Below are positions 16,793 to 25,859 of a stretch of DNA of 64,000 nt, piece by piece. The notes below the pieces were generated by a model, which saw only the letters and a program-made list of their open reading frames with translations, made no database searches and was not told the DNA's origin. Both the position numbers and the translations under genes were made by a program. This DNA comes from Bradyrhizobium sp. CB1015 (GTDB lineage Bacteria; Pseudomonadota; Alphaproteobacteria; Rhizobiales; Xanthobacteraceae). The DNA is taken from contig NZ_CP104174.1 of NCBI RefSeq assembly GCF_025200925.1, positions 806,001 to 870,000 of the forward strand. Direction: 5' to 3'. How positions within the stretch are numbered: position 1 is the stretch's first letter; every line of letters begins with the position of its first letter.

Positions 16793-17518
16793 TCAGTCGC
16801 GTCCCGCCTCCATGATGGCCTTGGCGAGGTGTACCGGATCGGAGAAGCAAAGCTCGTGGCTTCCCGGCACCTGTACCAGGCGGAACAGGCCGAGCTTCTC
16901 CGACAGGCGCGGATGCCAGCCATGGCTGTGCGGCAGCGCGGTATCCTCGGTGCAGTTGATGTAGGATTTGGCCAGCGGCATCTCGGCCGGATTGCTCTTG
17001 AGCGCGATCTTGTCGGTGAAGGTCGCCAGCGGATGCGCATTGAGCACGTCATAAGCGCGCTGCGCCGTCTCCAGATCGGCATCGTTGATGAAGGCCTCGC
17101 GCCAGATCGGGAAGGGCAGCACCACCGAGCCGTCGCCGCGCTCGGCCGCGATGGCGTCGAACAGTCCGATATAGTGCGGCGGCACCATGTCGTTGAGGCA
17201 TTCGCCGTTGTTGGGCACGAAAGCATTCCAGTAGACCAGGCGGCGGATGCGCTCCGGCACGAGGTCGGCGACCCCCGTGATGACCATGCCGCCATAGGAA
17301 TGGCCGAGCAGGACGACGTCCGTCAGATTGTTCTCGGCAAGGTAGTCGGCGATCGACTGGATCGCTTCCTTCAGGCCGGTCGTCTTGGCATCGCCCGGAC
17401 GGTTGCCCTTGATGGTGGGGGTATGGACCTGATGGCCGGCTGCGCGGATCGGCGCGGCGACCGGCTCGAGCTCGGCACCTGTGTGCCAGGCGCCATGGAC
17501 GAGAACGTAGGTCGACAT
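16793..17518 (-). CDS. Alpha/beta hydrolase, esterase-like
   Basis: 241 residues. It has the compact fold of plant salicylate-methylesterase and EstC-type enzymes: oxyanion motif LVHGAW at 6-11, nucleophile Ser74 in GHSYGG, and a catalytic His in PGSHEL near 225. A small ester or hydroxynitrile-type substrate is likely. The gene is divergent from an AraC-type regulator gene (gap 120 bases), which may regulate it, and it converges with the LysR gene. Confidence 0.85.
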   Translation of the reverse strand: MSTYVLVHGAWHTGAELEPVAAPIRAAGHQVHTPTIKGNRPGDAKTTGLKEAIQSIADYLAENNLTDVVLLGHSYGGMVITGVADLVPERIRRLVYWNAFVPNNGECLNDMVPPHYIGLFDAIAAERGDGSVVLPFPIWREAFINDADLETAQRAYDVLNAHPLATFTDKIALKSNPAEMPLAKSYINCTEDTALPHSHGWHPRLSEKLGLFRLVQVPGSHELCFSDPVHLAKAIMEAGRD

Positions 17519-17638
17519 GTTGTGGCTCCTCCCGAGGGTGTGGTTAGATCGGCGCAGTGTCGCCGCACGGCAAGTGTGGACCCGCGAGCGATTTGCCGCT
17601 TGGCTGGAAGTGAACCGTATTGGTCTCGGAGTGAACCG

Positions 17639-18619
17639 ATGCAGCAGATCGAGCGCCCCGTTCCGTCACGCCACTCGGCCTGGAATATGGTGGGCGTGCG
17701 GCCCCATGAGCAATTCGCCTATTATCGCGAGGCAATCTGCCAGGCTTTCATGAATCTGACGCCGGAGCCGGCGGTCGCCGCCGGCTTCCCCGCCCGCGTC
17801 GAGCACGTCCGTCTCGGTGACGCCGCGATCAACCGCGTCAGCTTCCCCGAGCATGTGGTGCGCCGTTCCGCGGCCGATATTGCGGCGTCCGATCGCAGCT
17901 GCTTCTACCTCAACTTGAAGCTGGCCGGCCGCTGCCGCATCCAGCAGGACGGTCGCGAGATCAGCCTGTCGCCTGGACAGGTCGGCATCTTCGACAGCGA
18001 TCGCCAGTTCGCGCTCCTGCACGATCGTGGTCCGCAGTTGCGCGTCGCCTCGTTCTGGGTGCCGGCAGAGGCCTTGCGTGAACGGCTGCCGGCTTCGTTC
18101 GACGTCGTTGCGGCACGCCTCTCCGACGATCCCGTCGTGGGCCACCTCATCGTCGAGACCGCGCGCACGCTCAGCGAGGGCGCGCTGCAGATGAGCGAAG
18201 ACGAAGGTGTTCGGCTGTTCCGGGCGTTGATCGAATTGGTTGCCGTGAGCCTGTCGCGAGGCAGCCGCCTGCACGCCGCTGAAACCGAGAGTCTCGCCGA
18301 TGCAACCACGCTGGCGGTGAAGCGTGCCATTTACCGGCGGCTCCGCCGGCCGGGTCTTGCGGTCGCGGACATCGCCGACGCCGTCGGCATCAGCGAGCGC
18401 TACGTGCACAAGCTGCTGGCGCGATCGGGCTCCAGCTTCACCGACTACGTCATCGACCATCGTCTCGACGGCGCGGCCAGGGATCTCAGGAATCCCGCGA
18501 TGGCGGAGCGCGCGATCGGCGCCATCGCGTTCGATTGGGGTTTTTCGGACCTGTCCCATTTCACCCGCCGCTTCAAGCAGCGCTTCGGCTGCCGGCCGCG
18601 CGACTGGCGCACGCGGTGA
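17639..18619 (+). CDS. AraC-family transcriptional regulator
   Basis: 326 residues from ATG 17639; CGGAG lies about seven bases upstream, whereas the open frame extends much further back across the esterase gene without a ribosome binding site. The N-terminal part is a jelly-roll ligand domain of the AraC_binding_2 type (HVVRRSAADIAASDRSCFYLNLKL, then GQVGIFDS). The C-terminal 100 residues form two helix-turn-helices ending in the signature FDWGFSDLSHFTRRFKQRFG. It is probably the regulator of the divergent esterase-like gene. Confidence 0.9.
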   Translation: MQQIERPVPSRHSAWNMVGVRPHEQFAYYREAICQAFMNLTPEPAVAAGFPARVEHVRLGDAAINRVSFPEHVVRRSAADIAASDRSCFYLNLKLAGRCRIQQDGREISLSPGQVGIFDSDRQFALLHDRGPQLRVASFWVPAEALRERLPASFDVVAARLSDDPVVGHLIVETARTLSEGALQMSEDEGVRLFRALIELVAVSLSRGSRLHAAETESLADATTLAVKRAIYRRLRRPGLAVADIADAVGISERYVHKLLARSGSSFTDYVIDHRLDGAARDLRNPAMAERAIGAIAFDWGFSDLSHFTRRFKQRFGCRPRDWRTR

Positions 18620-18700
18620 GGGAAACTGCGCGGCGACTCGCTTGATGCGCCTCACCCCGTTCTTATGGCAGGGCTTGCATTTGAGAGCCTTTCCCTGCGG

Positions 18701-18830
18701 CCATCCTTCGAGACGCCCGCTTGAGGCGGGCTCCTCAGAGGACGGAGTGCGCGGCCGCAGTTTCAACGGGCACTGACGCTGATTAGCCTCATCCTGAGGA
18801 GGCGCGTCAGCGCCGTCTCGAAGGACGAGG
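18701..18830. repeat. Composite intergenic palindrome, TCCTTCGAGACG type
   Basis: Arms TCCTTCGAGACG (18705-18716) and CGTCTCGAAGGA (18814-18825) enclose two smaller hairpins (GCCCGCTTGAGGCGGGC, and CCTCATCCTGAGGAGG). It lies between the convergent AraC and acyl-CoA dehydrogenase genes. The rest of the 280-base gap holds no gene. Confidence 0.8.
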
Positions 18831-18899
18831 CGTGTGCGCAGGTCGCCGCCGCAAGTCATATGCGATTGTCGTGCCGCAAGCGGGGCGAGGTGAAGCGCC

Positions 18900-20045
18900 T
18901 CACAGCGACCTCGCGATCAACAGCTTCATGATCTCGTTGGTGCCGCCATAGATCTTCTGGATGCGGGAATCGATGAAGATGCGCGAGATCGGGTATTCCT
19001 GCATGTAGCCGTAGCCGCCGAACAGCTGCAGGCATTCGTCGGCGGTCACGACCTGCTTCTCCGAGCACCAATACTTCGCCATCGAGGCCGTGACGGTGTC
19101 GAGATCCTTTGCGACCAGGCGCTCGATGCACCAATCGACGAAGACGCGCGCGATCATCGCCTCGGTCTTGCGCTCGGCCAGCGTGAAGGCTGTGTTCTGG
19201 AAATCCATCAGCGGCTTGCCGAACGCCTTCCGCTCCTTGGCGTAGTCGGTGGTGAGCTTGACCGCGCGCTCCATCGAGGCGACCGCGCCGACCGCGAGCG
19301 CAAGGCGCTCCTGCGGCAATTGCTGCATCAGCTGGACAAAACCCTGGCCCTCCTCCTTGCCGAGCAGGTTTTCCGGCGGCACCGCCACGTTGTCGAAAAA
19401 CAGCTCCGAGGTGTCGGAGGCGTGCAGGCCGATCTTGTCCAGGTTACGCCCGCGCTTGTAGCCGTCCGCGCCCGCGGTCTCGACCACGATCAGCGAAATG
19501 CCTTTTGCGCCGGCTTCGCCGGTGCGTGCGACCACGATGACGAGATCGGCGGCCTGGCCGTTGGTGATGAACGTCTTCTGGCCGTTGATGACGTAGGAAT
19601 TGCCCTGCTTCTTCGCCGTGGTCTTGACCGCCTGCAGGTCCGAGCCGGTCCCGGGCTCGGTCATGGCGATGGCGCCGACCATCTCGCCGGAGGCCATCTT
19701 CGGCAGCCAGCGCTTCTTCTGCTCCTCCGAGCCGTAATTGAGGATGTAATGCGCGACGATGGCGCTGTGCACGGAGACGCCGGTGGTCAGCTCCGGCACC
19801 GTGCTCTCGAGATCGTCGAGCACGGCGGCGTCATAGGCGAAGGTGGCGCCGAGACCGCCATATTCCTCCGGCACGCTCGCGAGCAGCGCGCCCATCTCGC
19901 CGAGCCCGCGCCAGGCGAAGCGGTCGACCATCTTCTGCTCGCGCCATTTCTCGGCATGCGGCGCCAGGTCCTTGGTGAGATATTTGCGGAACTGGTCGCG
20001 GAAGACGTCGAGCTCTTCGGTCATCCAGGAGGAGCGGTAGGGCAT
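18900..20045 (-). CDS. Acyl-CoA dehydrogenase, LCAD/isovaleryl-type active-site layout
   Basis: 381 residues from ATG 20045 (GAGG just upstream on the minus strand). FAD- and substrate-binding signatures are present: AMTEPGTGSDLQ, YVINGQKTFITNG and the C-terminal LFGGYGYMQEYP. The usual catalytic position in YEGT is Gly here (IYGGTNEIM), while Glu246 lies in LPQERLALAVG, the position used by isovaleryl-CoA and long-chain acyl-CoA dehydrogenases. It should oxidise an acyl-CoA to the 2-enoyl-CoA and pass electrons to ETF. The enoyl-CoA hydratase gene at 21979 is close but not in the same transcript. Confidence 0.92.
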   Translation of the reverse strand: MPYRSSWMTEELDVFRDQFRKYLTKDLAPHAEKWREQKMVDRFAWRGLGEMGALLASVPEEYGGLGATFAYDAAVLDDLESTVPELTTGVSVHSAIVAHYILNYGSEEQKKRWLPKMASGEMVGAIAMTEPGTGSDLQAVKTTAKKQGNSYVINGQKTFITNGQAADLVIVVARTGEAGAKGISLIVVETAGADGYKRGRNLDKIGLHASDTSELFFDNVAVPPENLLGKEEGQGFVQLMQQLPQERLALAVGAVASMERAVKLTTDYAKERKAFGKPLMDFQNTAFTLAERKTEAMIARVFVDWCIERLVAKDLDTVTASMAKYWCSEKQVVTADECLQLFGGYGYMQEYPISRIFIDSRIQKIYGGTNEIMKLLIARSL

Positions 20046-20171
20046 GATTACCTCGGTTGATGCGGCGTTCCGGCTTGGTAAGCCAGCGAACCGCGGCAAT
20101 TATTGTGTTTTCAGGCTGCGCCGGTGACGCTACCAAGACGGCCGTAACGGCGTCTATCGGGGTGTCTGATT

Positions 20172-20849
20172 GTGGCGACCAAAACGGAAGAGCTCAAGCT
20201 CGGCATCGGGCGTATCGGCACGGTCTCGGCGATCCTGACGCAGCCGACCCATGCGCGCGCCTGCTACGTCCTGGCGCACGGCGCCGGCGCAGACATGCGG
20301 CATGCGTTCATGGAGAAGGTCGCAGCCGGCCTTGCCCAGCGCGGCATCGCGACGTTACGCTTCAATTTTCCCTACATGGAGGAGAAGAAGGGACGTCCTG
20401 ACCCGCCCGCAATCGCACACGCGAGCGTCCGCGTAGCTGTCGCGGAGGCGGCGCGGCTCTGCCCCGGGCTGAAGCTTGTCGCCGGTGGGAAATCGTTCGG
20501 CGGTCGCATGACCTCGCAGGCACAGTCGAAGTCGCCGCTCCCCGACGTCAAAGGGCTCGTCTTCCTCGGCTTTCCGCTCCATGCCGCCAAGAAGCCGTCG
20601 AGCGAGCGTGCCGAGCACCTCGCTGCAATCGCCATCCCCATGCTGTTCCTGCAGGGCACGCGCGACGAGCTTGCCGATCTCGCCCATCTCAAGCCTGTCA
20701 TCGAGCAGCTAGGGCGCAAGGCGACGCTGCATGAGATCGCAGGCGGCGACCATTCGTTCGCGGTGCTCAAGAAATCCGGCCGGACCAATGACGAGGCGCT
20801 CACTGAGGTGCTGGACGCGCTCGCAGCCTGGACAGACGCGCTCGCCTGA
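20172..20849 (+). CDS. Small alpha/beta hydrolase (KANL3/Tex30-like)
   Basis: 225 residues from a GTG at 20172. An LAHGAGADMRH oxyanion segment (34-44) resembles the KANL3/Tex30 group. The nucleophile is Ser108 in GGKSFGGRM, the acid Asp165 in QGTRDELAD, and His194 in GGDHSF. The triad is complete and the length fits this group of uncharacterised bacterial hydrolases. It is divergent from the acyl-CoA dehydrogenase gene and converges with the ketopantoate-reductase-type gene three bases after its stop. Confidence 0.8.
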   Translation: MATKTEELKLGIGRIGTVSAILTQPTHARACYVLAHGAGADMRHAFMEKVAAGLAQRGIATLRFNFPYMEEKKGRPDPPAIAHASVRVAVAEAARLCPGLKLVAGGKSFGGRMTSQAQSKSPLPDVKGLVFLGFPLHAAKKPSSERAEHLAAIAIPMLFLQGTRDELADLAHLKPVIEQLGRKATLHEIAGGDHSFAVLKKSGRTNDEALTEVLDALAAWTDALA

Positions 20850-20852
20850 GCC

Positions 20853-21827
20853 TCACGCGGAATAAAGCCCCTTGTCGCGCGCCTTCTGGATGGCGAGTGC
20901 GGCGATCAGGTCGAGCGTCGGTGTGGACAGGCCGGCGGTGCGCGCGAAGGCCTGGGGCGCCTTCACCAGCACGTCGATCTCCATGGCGCGGCCGAGCTCG
21001 TAATCCTGCAGCAGCGACGGCTTGTGGTTGGGGGCAGGGCCGCTGCGCGTGGCGCGCTTGACCTCGGGAATGAAGTATTGGGCGATCTCGTTGGCCTCGT
21101 TCAGCATGCGCGGAATCACCTCCGTGAAGGCGGGATCGTCGCGCACGCCGCGCGCCGTCTGGCCGGTGAGCAGGCACAACACCGACAGCGACATGTTGGT
21201 CAGCAGCTTTGACCAGATCGCCTCGCGGATCTCGGCGATTGGCGGCGATTCCAGCCGCGCATCGTTGAAGACCCCGCGCAGCCTGGTGATGCGCTCGCAA
21301 TTGCGGTCGTCGCACTCGCCGATCAGGAGGCGATTGCGGTCCGGCGTCAGGTTCTGCACCACGCCGGGCGCGACGACCTCGTTGGAGGAGAAGATCACGC
21401 CGCCGACGATCCGCTCCTTCGGGATGCAGGCGCGCAGGCGCCCCCCGGGATCGAGGAATGAAATGTCGGGCGGGGCGGGGTGCCGCGGCGGCAGGCCGAT
21501 GCCGTACCACCAGGGAATGCCGTTCTGCGCAAACACGATCGCGGTGTCGTCCTGGAGCAGCGGCTTGATGCTGGAAACCAGCCCCTGAAGCGCCGTCGCC
21601 TTCAAGGTCGAGATCACGACGTCCTGCGGGCCGAGCTGGGCCGGATCGCCTGACGCGTTCACCTTGGCGCCGACCTCGGAATCGCCGACGCGCAGCTTGA
21701 GGCCATTGGCGCGGGCCGCCTCCAGATGCGCCCCTCGCATCACGCAGCTGACCTCATGGCCGGCGCGCGCCAGCCGTACCGCAATGTGGCTGCCGACGGC
21801 GCCTGCGCCGAAAATGCAGATGCGCAT
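20853..21827 (-). CDS. Ketopantoate reductase-family oxidoreductase (PanE-like)
   Basis: 324 residues from ATG 21827, starting directly with the Rossmann strand MRICIFGAGAVGSHIAVRLA. The NADP fold, the VFAQNGIPWWY segment and the C-terminal helical domain (EIREAIWSKLLTNM, then KPSLLQDYELGRAMEID) are as in the family. The segment after NGIPWWY is expanded compared with PanE, with an insert of about 20 residues rich in Pro. A substrate other than ketopantoate is plausible, as with other paralogues. Confidence 0.87.
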   Translation of the reverse strand: MRICIFGAGAVGSHIAVRLARAGHEVSCVMRGAHLEAARANGLKLRVGDSEVGAKVNASGDPAQLGPQDVVISTLKATALQGLVSSIKPLLQDDTAIVFAQNGIPWWYGIGLPPRHPAPPDISFLDPGGRLRACIPKERIVGGVIFSSNEVVAPGVVQNLTPDRNRLLIGECDDRNCERITRLRGVFNDARLESPPIAEIREAIWSKLLTNMSLSVLCLLTGQTARGVRDDPAFTEVIPRMLNEANEIAQYFIPEVKRATRSGPAPNHKPSLLQDYELGRAMEIDVLVKAPQAFARTAGLSTPTLDLIAALAIQKARDKGLYSA

Positions 21828-21978
21828 ATTGATATCCCGTATCCATCCCGTGGTGTCGCCCGATGCCAGCATGACACAAGCCGCCATGCGATGGACGCGG
21901 CCGCCCTACGCCGGAAAGATATGGATCAGGGCACGCGCCCTCGGCCATAGTGCGCGGCAAACAACCGGAGGACCGCCG

Positions 21979-22782
21979 ATGAGTACCAGCCCCGTCCTGT
22001 GGAGCCTCGATGAACGCGGGGTTGCGACCGTCACGTTGAACCGGCCGGAGGTCAACAATGCCTATGACGGCGCGCTGATCTCAGGCGTGCTCGCGGCCAT
22101 GGACGACCTCGGCAGGAAGCCCAATTTGCGCGTCGTCGTGCTCCGGGGCAACGGCAAGCACTTCCAGGCCGGCGCCGACCTCAAATGGATCAACGGCGTG
22201 CGGCCGCAATCGAGCGAAGCGAACGAGGCGGCCTCGCGGGCGACGTTCGAAGCCGTGCAGCGGTTCAACACTTTGCCGATCCCCATTGTCGCGCTGGTGC
22301 AGGGCGGCTGCTTCGGGGGCGGTACCGGCGTCATCGCCGCTTGCGACGTCGTGATTGCCGCCGACAACGCCCTGTTCTCGATCACCGAGGTGCGCTGGGG
22401 CCTGACCGCGGCGATCATCATCCCGCAGCTCTGCGATGCCATCGGTGTCCGCCAGGTCCGCCGCTACGCGCTCACCGGCGAACGCTTCGGCGCAGAAGAT
22501 GCCCGGCGCATCGGCCTCGTTCACGAGGTGGTGCCGCTCGCCGATCTCGAGGCCGCAGGTGCCAAGGTGGTCGAGCAGCTGCTCGCCAACGGACCGGAGG
22601 CGATGGCCGAGACCAAGCGGCTTGCGCTGGAGAGTTCGTTCGGCGGCATGGCCGTGGACGATGCCGCCTACACCCGGCTCGTGCAGCTGCATGCGCTCAA
22701 GCGCCAGAGCGCGGAGGCGGCCGAAGGGCTGGCCTCGTTCGCCGAGAAGCGGGCGGCGAAGTGGGGTGGTGGCAAAGGTTAG
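21979..22782 (+). CDS. Enoyl-CoA hydratase/isomerase-family protein
   Basis: 267 residues from ATG 21979 with CCGGAGG nine bases upstream. Crotonase features: VTLNRPEVNNAYD, the oxyanion pair GADLKWI and CFGGGTGV, and SITEVRWGLTAA with the Glu equivalent to Glu164 of rat crotonase. The Glu144 position is Gly, as in methylglutaconyl-CoA hydratases and some isomerases, so it may not be a simple beta-oxidation hydratase. It fits leucine/isovalerate catabolism together with the IVD-type dehydrogenase at 18900, though no carboxylase or lyase of that route is in the window. Confidence 0.88.
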   Translation: MSTSPVLWSLDERGVATVTLNRPEVNNAYDGALISGVLAAMDDLGRKPNLRVVVLRGNGKHFQAGADLKWINGVRPQSSEANEAASRATFEAVQRFNTLPIPIVALVQGGCFGGGTGVIAACDVVIAADNALFSITEVRWGLTAAIIIPQLCDAIGVRQVRRYALTGERFGAEDARRIGLVHEVVPLADLEAAGAKVVEQLLANGPEAMAETKRLALESSFGGMAVDDAAYTRLVQLHALKRQSAEAAEGLASFAEKRAAKWGGGKG

Positions 22783-22785
22783 CCG

Positions 22786-23058
22786 TCAGCAGCCGCGGCA
22801 GATGTTGTTGATGCTGCGATAGACCGCATCGTCGTCCTGACGCGATTGGCGCAGCGTTTCGAGCGCCTTGCCCTCGTCGGTCGCAGGTGCAGGCTTGCGC
22901 TTCGCCGCAAGTTCTTCCTCCTGCCGCTTGTAGCAGGCCTCGCGGTCGGGCTTGGCCTGGATGAAGCGGCAGTTTTGCTCCAGGGCCGCGGCGGGGATGG
23001 CCGAGAGCGCGAGGGCAGTAAGAGCGGCGAAGCAGTACTTGACGACGATCGAATTCAT
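22786..23058 (-). CDS. Small exported Cys-containing protein, unknown
   Basis: 90 residues from ATG 23058. Residues 1-25 are a signal peptide (ALTALALSAIPAAALEQ). The mature part has two Cys clusters: NCRFIQAKPDREACYKRQEEEL and the terminal NNICRGC. The central region is charged and helical. No family name can be given. It converges with the enoyl-CoA hydratase gene three bases from its stop. Confidence 0.6.
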   Translation of the reverse strand: MNSIVVKYCFAALTALALSAIPAAALEQNCRFIQAKPDREACYKRQEEELAAKRKPAPATDEGKALETLRQSRQDDDAVYRSINNICRGC

Positions 23059-23170
23059 GGCCGCACTTGTCTCAGGTTCACCGGTGGCGAGCAACCGCGA
23101 TCTTGCGGGCATGAGGACCGCCGGCTAATTCGAGATCCAGTTCGAACCGGATTCCGGGAAGGAACGCACC

Positions 23171-24538
23171 ATGCCGCCCACGACGATCGAAGAACCGGCA
23201 CGACAAGTGCCGCTCTACGGCGAATATGAAGTCGTCGTGCTCGGCGGCGGCCCCGCCGGCATCGTGGCGGCGGCCGCGGCGGCGCGCGCGGGGCGAAAGA
23301 CGCTGCTGATCGAACGCTATGGCTTTCTCGGCGGCATGGGCACCGCGGCCGGTGTCACCAATTTCTGCGGCCTGCACGGCAATGTCCATGGCGAGCACCG
23401 GCGGCTGGTGCAGGGTCTGGCGTCGGAGCTGCTGGCGCGGATCGATCGCTTGAACGGCCTCAACGCGCCGCATCTGATCCTGGGCAAGGTGTTTGCCCAG
23501 GCCTATGACACTGCCGCCTACAAGATCGCGGCCGACGAGCTGCTCGCCAGCCACAGGGTGAATATCCTGTTCCACGCGCTCGGCGCCGGCGTCGTCATGG
23601 CCGATGAGCGCCGCATCGACGCGATGCTGGTCGAGACCAAGGCCGGCAGGCAGGCGGTGCGCGCGGAGATCTTCATCGACTGCTCCGGCGACGGCGATCT
23701 CGCCGTGTGGGCCGGCGCGCCGTTCGAGATCGGCGACGAGCACGGCCATCCGCTCTACCCCTCGATGATGCTGCGTCTCAACGGCATCGATCCCGCCAAG
23801 GCCGGCGAGGCCTGGCGCACCATTCCGCAATTGATGGAAAAGGCGGTCGCGGCCGGCACCCACACATTCCCGCGCAAGAGCGCGATCGTGCGGCCACAGA
23901 AATCCGGCATCGAATGGCGGGTGAACTTCACCCAGGTGGCGCGCGAGGACGGTCATGCCATCAACGGAATCGAGCCCGACGATCTCACCCGCGGCGAGAT
24001 CGAGGGCCGCAAGCAGGCGCTCGCCGCCTACGAATTCCTGCGCAGCGCGGTGCCGGGGTTCGAAAAGTCCTACATCGTCGACCTGCCGCCACAGCTCGGC
24101 ATTCGCGAGACCCGCCGCATCAGAGGTGGCTACCAGCTCAGCGGCGAGGACGTGCTGGGCTGTGCCTCGTTCGCAGATTCCATCGGTGTCAACGGCTGGC
24201 CGATCGAGGCCCATGTGCCCGGTGACGTCGTCTTCACCTTCCCGCCGATCCCGGAATCGCGCGGCTATAACGAGCTGCCTTACCGGATGCTGGTCCCTGA
24301 AGGCGTCGACAATCTCCTGGTCGCCGGCCGCTGTGCCTCGATGACCCACGAGGGCCAGTCGGCCGCGCGGGTCTCCGGTGCCTGCTTCGCGATGGGTGAG
24401 GCCGCCGGTTCCGCCGCGGCGCTGGCGCTGTCCGGAAACCGGATTCCACGCGAAATCCCCATTGAAAAATTGCAGGAAACGTTGAAACAACAGGGCGCCT
24501 TCATCGGACGGGACCAGGCGGTGCCCGAAGGCCTGTAA
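23171..24538 (+). CDS. FAD-dependent oxidoreductase
   Basis: 455 residues. The dinucleotide fold is at about 20-48 (VVVLGGGPAGIVAAAAAARAG) followed by the ERYGFLGGMGTAAGVTNFCG loop typical of the FAD_oxidored (glucose-inhibited-division-like) group. The C-terminal FAD signature is LLVAGRCASMTHEGQSAARV. Such proteins often act on hydroxylated or unsaturated side chains, and some lack a known reaction. It starts the operon with the NMT1-type binding protein (30-base gap) and ABC genes, so its substrate may be what the importer brings in. Confidence 0.82.
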   Translation: MPPTTIEEPARQVPLYGEYEVVVLGGGPAGIVAAAAAARAGRKTLLIERYGFLGGMGTAAGVTNFCGLHGNVHGEHRRLVQGLASELLARIDRLNGLNAPHLILGKVFAQAYDTAAYKIAADELLASHRVNILFHALGAGVVMADERRIDAMLVETKAGRQAVRAEIFIDCSGDGDLAVWAGAPFEIGDEHGHPLYPSMMLRLNGIDPAKAGEAWRTIPQLMEKAVAAGTHTFPRKSAIVRPQKSGIEWRVNFTQVAREDGHAINGIEPDDLTRGEIEGRKQALAAYEFLRSAVPGFEKSYIVDLPPQLGIRETRRIRGGYQLSGEDVLGCASFADSIGVNGWPIEAHVPGDVVFTFPPIPESRGYNELPYRMLVPEGVDNLLVAGRCASMTHEGQSAARVSGACFAMGEAAGSAAALALSGNRIPREIPIEKLQETLKQQGAFIGRDQAVPEGL

Positions 24539-24568
24539 CGCACTGCAAGACAAAGCGGAGGAAACGGG

Positions 24569-25573
24569 ATGATCGGGATTGCGCGGCTCGCGGTAGCGGG
24601 CCTGATGGCGATCATGGCAATGGGCACGGCGCGGGCCGAAGATGCGCTGAAAGCCAGGATCGGCGTGCTCCGCCTGTCTTCGTCGGCGCCGGTCTTCATC
24701 GCGCTGGACAAGGGCTATTTCCGTGAGGCCGGCTTGGAGGTCGAGCTGAAGTTCTTCGACGCAGCGCAGCCGATTGCGGTCGCCACCACCTCGGGCGACG
24801 TCGATTTCGGCGTCACCGCCTTCACCGCCGGGCTCTACAACCTCGCCGGCAAGGGCACGCTGAAGGTGATCGGCGGCATGAGCCGTGAGAAGCCCGGCTA
24901 TCCCCTGATCGGCTATTTCGCCAGCAACAACGCCTATGCGAGCGGTCTGAAGACGCCGAAGGACCTCGCGGGCAAGCGCGTGGCGATGACGCAGGTTGGC
25001 TCCTCCTTCCACTATTCGCTCGGCCTGCTCGCCGACAAATACGGCTTCAAGCTGGCGGACGTGAAGATCGTGCCGCTGCAATCGCTGTCGAATGCCGCCG
25101 CTGCGCTCAAGGGCGAGACCGTCGATGCCGCGTTGCTCCCCATCTCGACTGCGCGAAAGCTGATGGACGAGGGCGGCGCGAAATTCCTGGGCTGGGTCGG
25201 CGACGAGACGCCCTGGCAGCTGGGCGCGGTGTTCGCATCGCCGAAGACGCTGGCCAACAAGGCGCTGGTGGCGAAAGTCCTCGGCGTGCTCGCGAAAGCC
25301 GACCGCGAATATCACGACGTCATCCTCACTGCGATGAAGGACGGCGTCGCCCCGATCAACGACAAGACCAAGCCGCTCCTGGAGATCATCGCCAAGTACA
25401 CCAACCTGCCGGTCGAGCAGGTGGTCGGCAACTGCGCCTACATCGATCCCGAGGGCAGGCTCGACGTGAAGAACGTCGACAACCAGATCAAATGGCTGCA
25501 GGAGCAGGGCTTTGCCGACAAGGGCTTTGATGCGGATGCGATCATCGCCAAGGAATTCGTGAAGGCGGATTGA
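24569..25573 (+). CDS. ABC transporter substrate-binding protein, NMT1/SsuA type
   Basis: 334 residues with a signal peptide ending GTARA before EDALK (about residue 23). The fold is that of taurine/sulfonate, nitrate and pyrimidine-precursor receptors: GVLRLSSSAPVFIALDKGYFREAGLEVEL, then DVDFGVTAFTAGLYN, and LAGKRVAMTQVGSSFHY. The ligand pocket cannot be read reliably. It is cotranscribed with the FAD oxidoreductase gene upstream and, beyond a 230-base palindrome, the ATPase and permease genes. Confidence 0.9.
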   Translation: MIGIARLAVAGLMAIMAMGTARAEDALKARIGVLRLSSSAPVFIALDKGYFREAGLEVELKFFDAAQPIAVATTSGDVDFGVTAFTAGLYNLAGKGTLKVIGGMSREKPGYPLIGYFASNNAYASGLKTPKDLAGKRVAMTQVGSSFHYSLGLLADKYGFKLADVKIVPLQSLSNAAAALKGETVDAALLPISTARKLMDEGGAKFLGWVGDETPWQLGAVFASPKTLANKALVAKVLGVLAKADREYHDVILTAMKDGVAPINDKTKPLLEIIAKYTNLPVEQVVGNCAYIDPEGRLDVKNVDNQIKWLQEQGFADKGFDADAIIAKEFVKAD

Positions 25574-25609
25574 TGCTGATGGTGCAGTCTCTCGCAACTA
25601 GCGATCTGC

Positions 25610-25840
25610 CACCCTCCCCTGGAGGGGGAGGGTCGATCGCGCCGGCGATGCGCAGCATCGCTCGGAGCGAGCGGGGTGGGGTGAGCTACGGCGGCGGTTT
25701 GTCCGTCGTTTGCTCCGACTACTGGCGGAAAGTTCGAGGGCAGGCATTGTCAGCATCCGCGCCGATAGACCGTCACCCCACCCCGGTTTGCATTTCGCTT
25801 CGCTGCATGCGAACCGACCCTCCCCCTCCAGGGGAGGGTG
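25610..25840. repeat. Large palindromic repeat inside an ABC operon
   Basis: Perfect 26-nt arms at 25610-25635 and 25815-25840, with a second inner pair (GGGGTGGGGTGA near 25673 and its complement near 25771). It fills the gap between the binding-protein and ATPase genes. A related element is at 37779-37944. Confidence 0.9.
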
Positions 25841-25859
25841 AAGACCGCAGGTCCGTCGC

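Noticed and set aside
24539..24568. TPP riboswitch before an NMT1/THI5-type receptor gene (also looked for at 50552-50677)
   Set aside because: The upstream gaps are short (30 and 126 bases) and lack the conserved CUGAGA and ACCUGAU-type elements.
23078..25597. Long minus-strand open frame (839 residues) over the FAD oxidoreductase and binding-protein genes
   Set aside because: Long antisense frames are common at this GC content. It is His/Arg/Gly-rich, has no domain, and lies opposite two well-supported genes.
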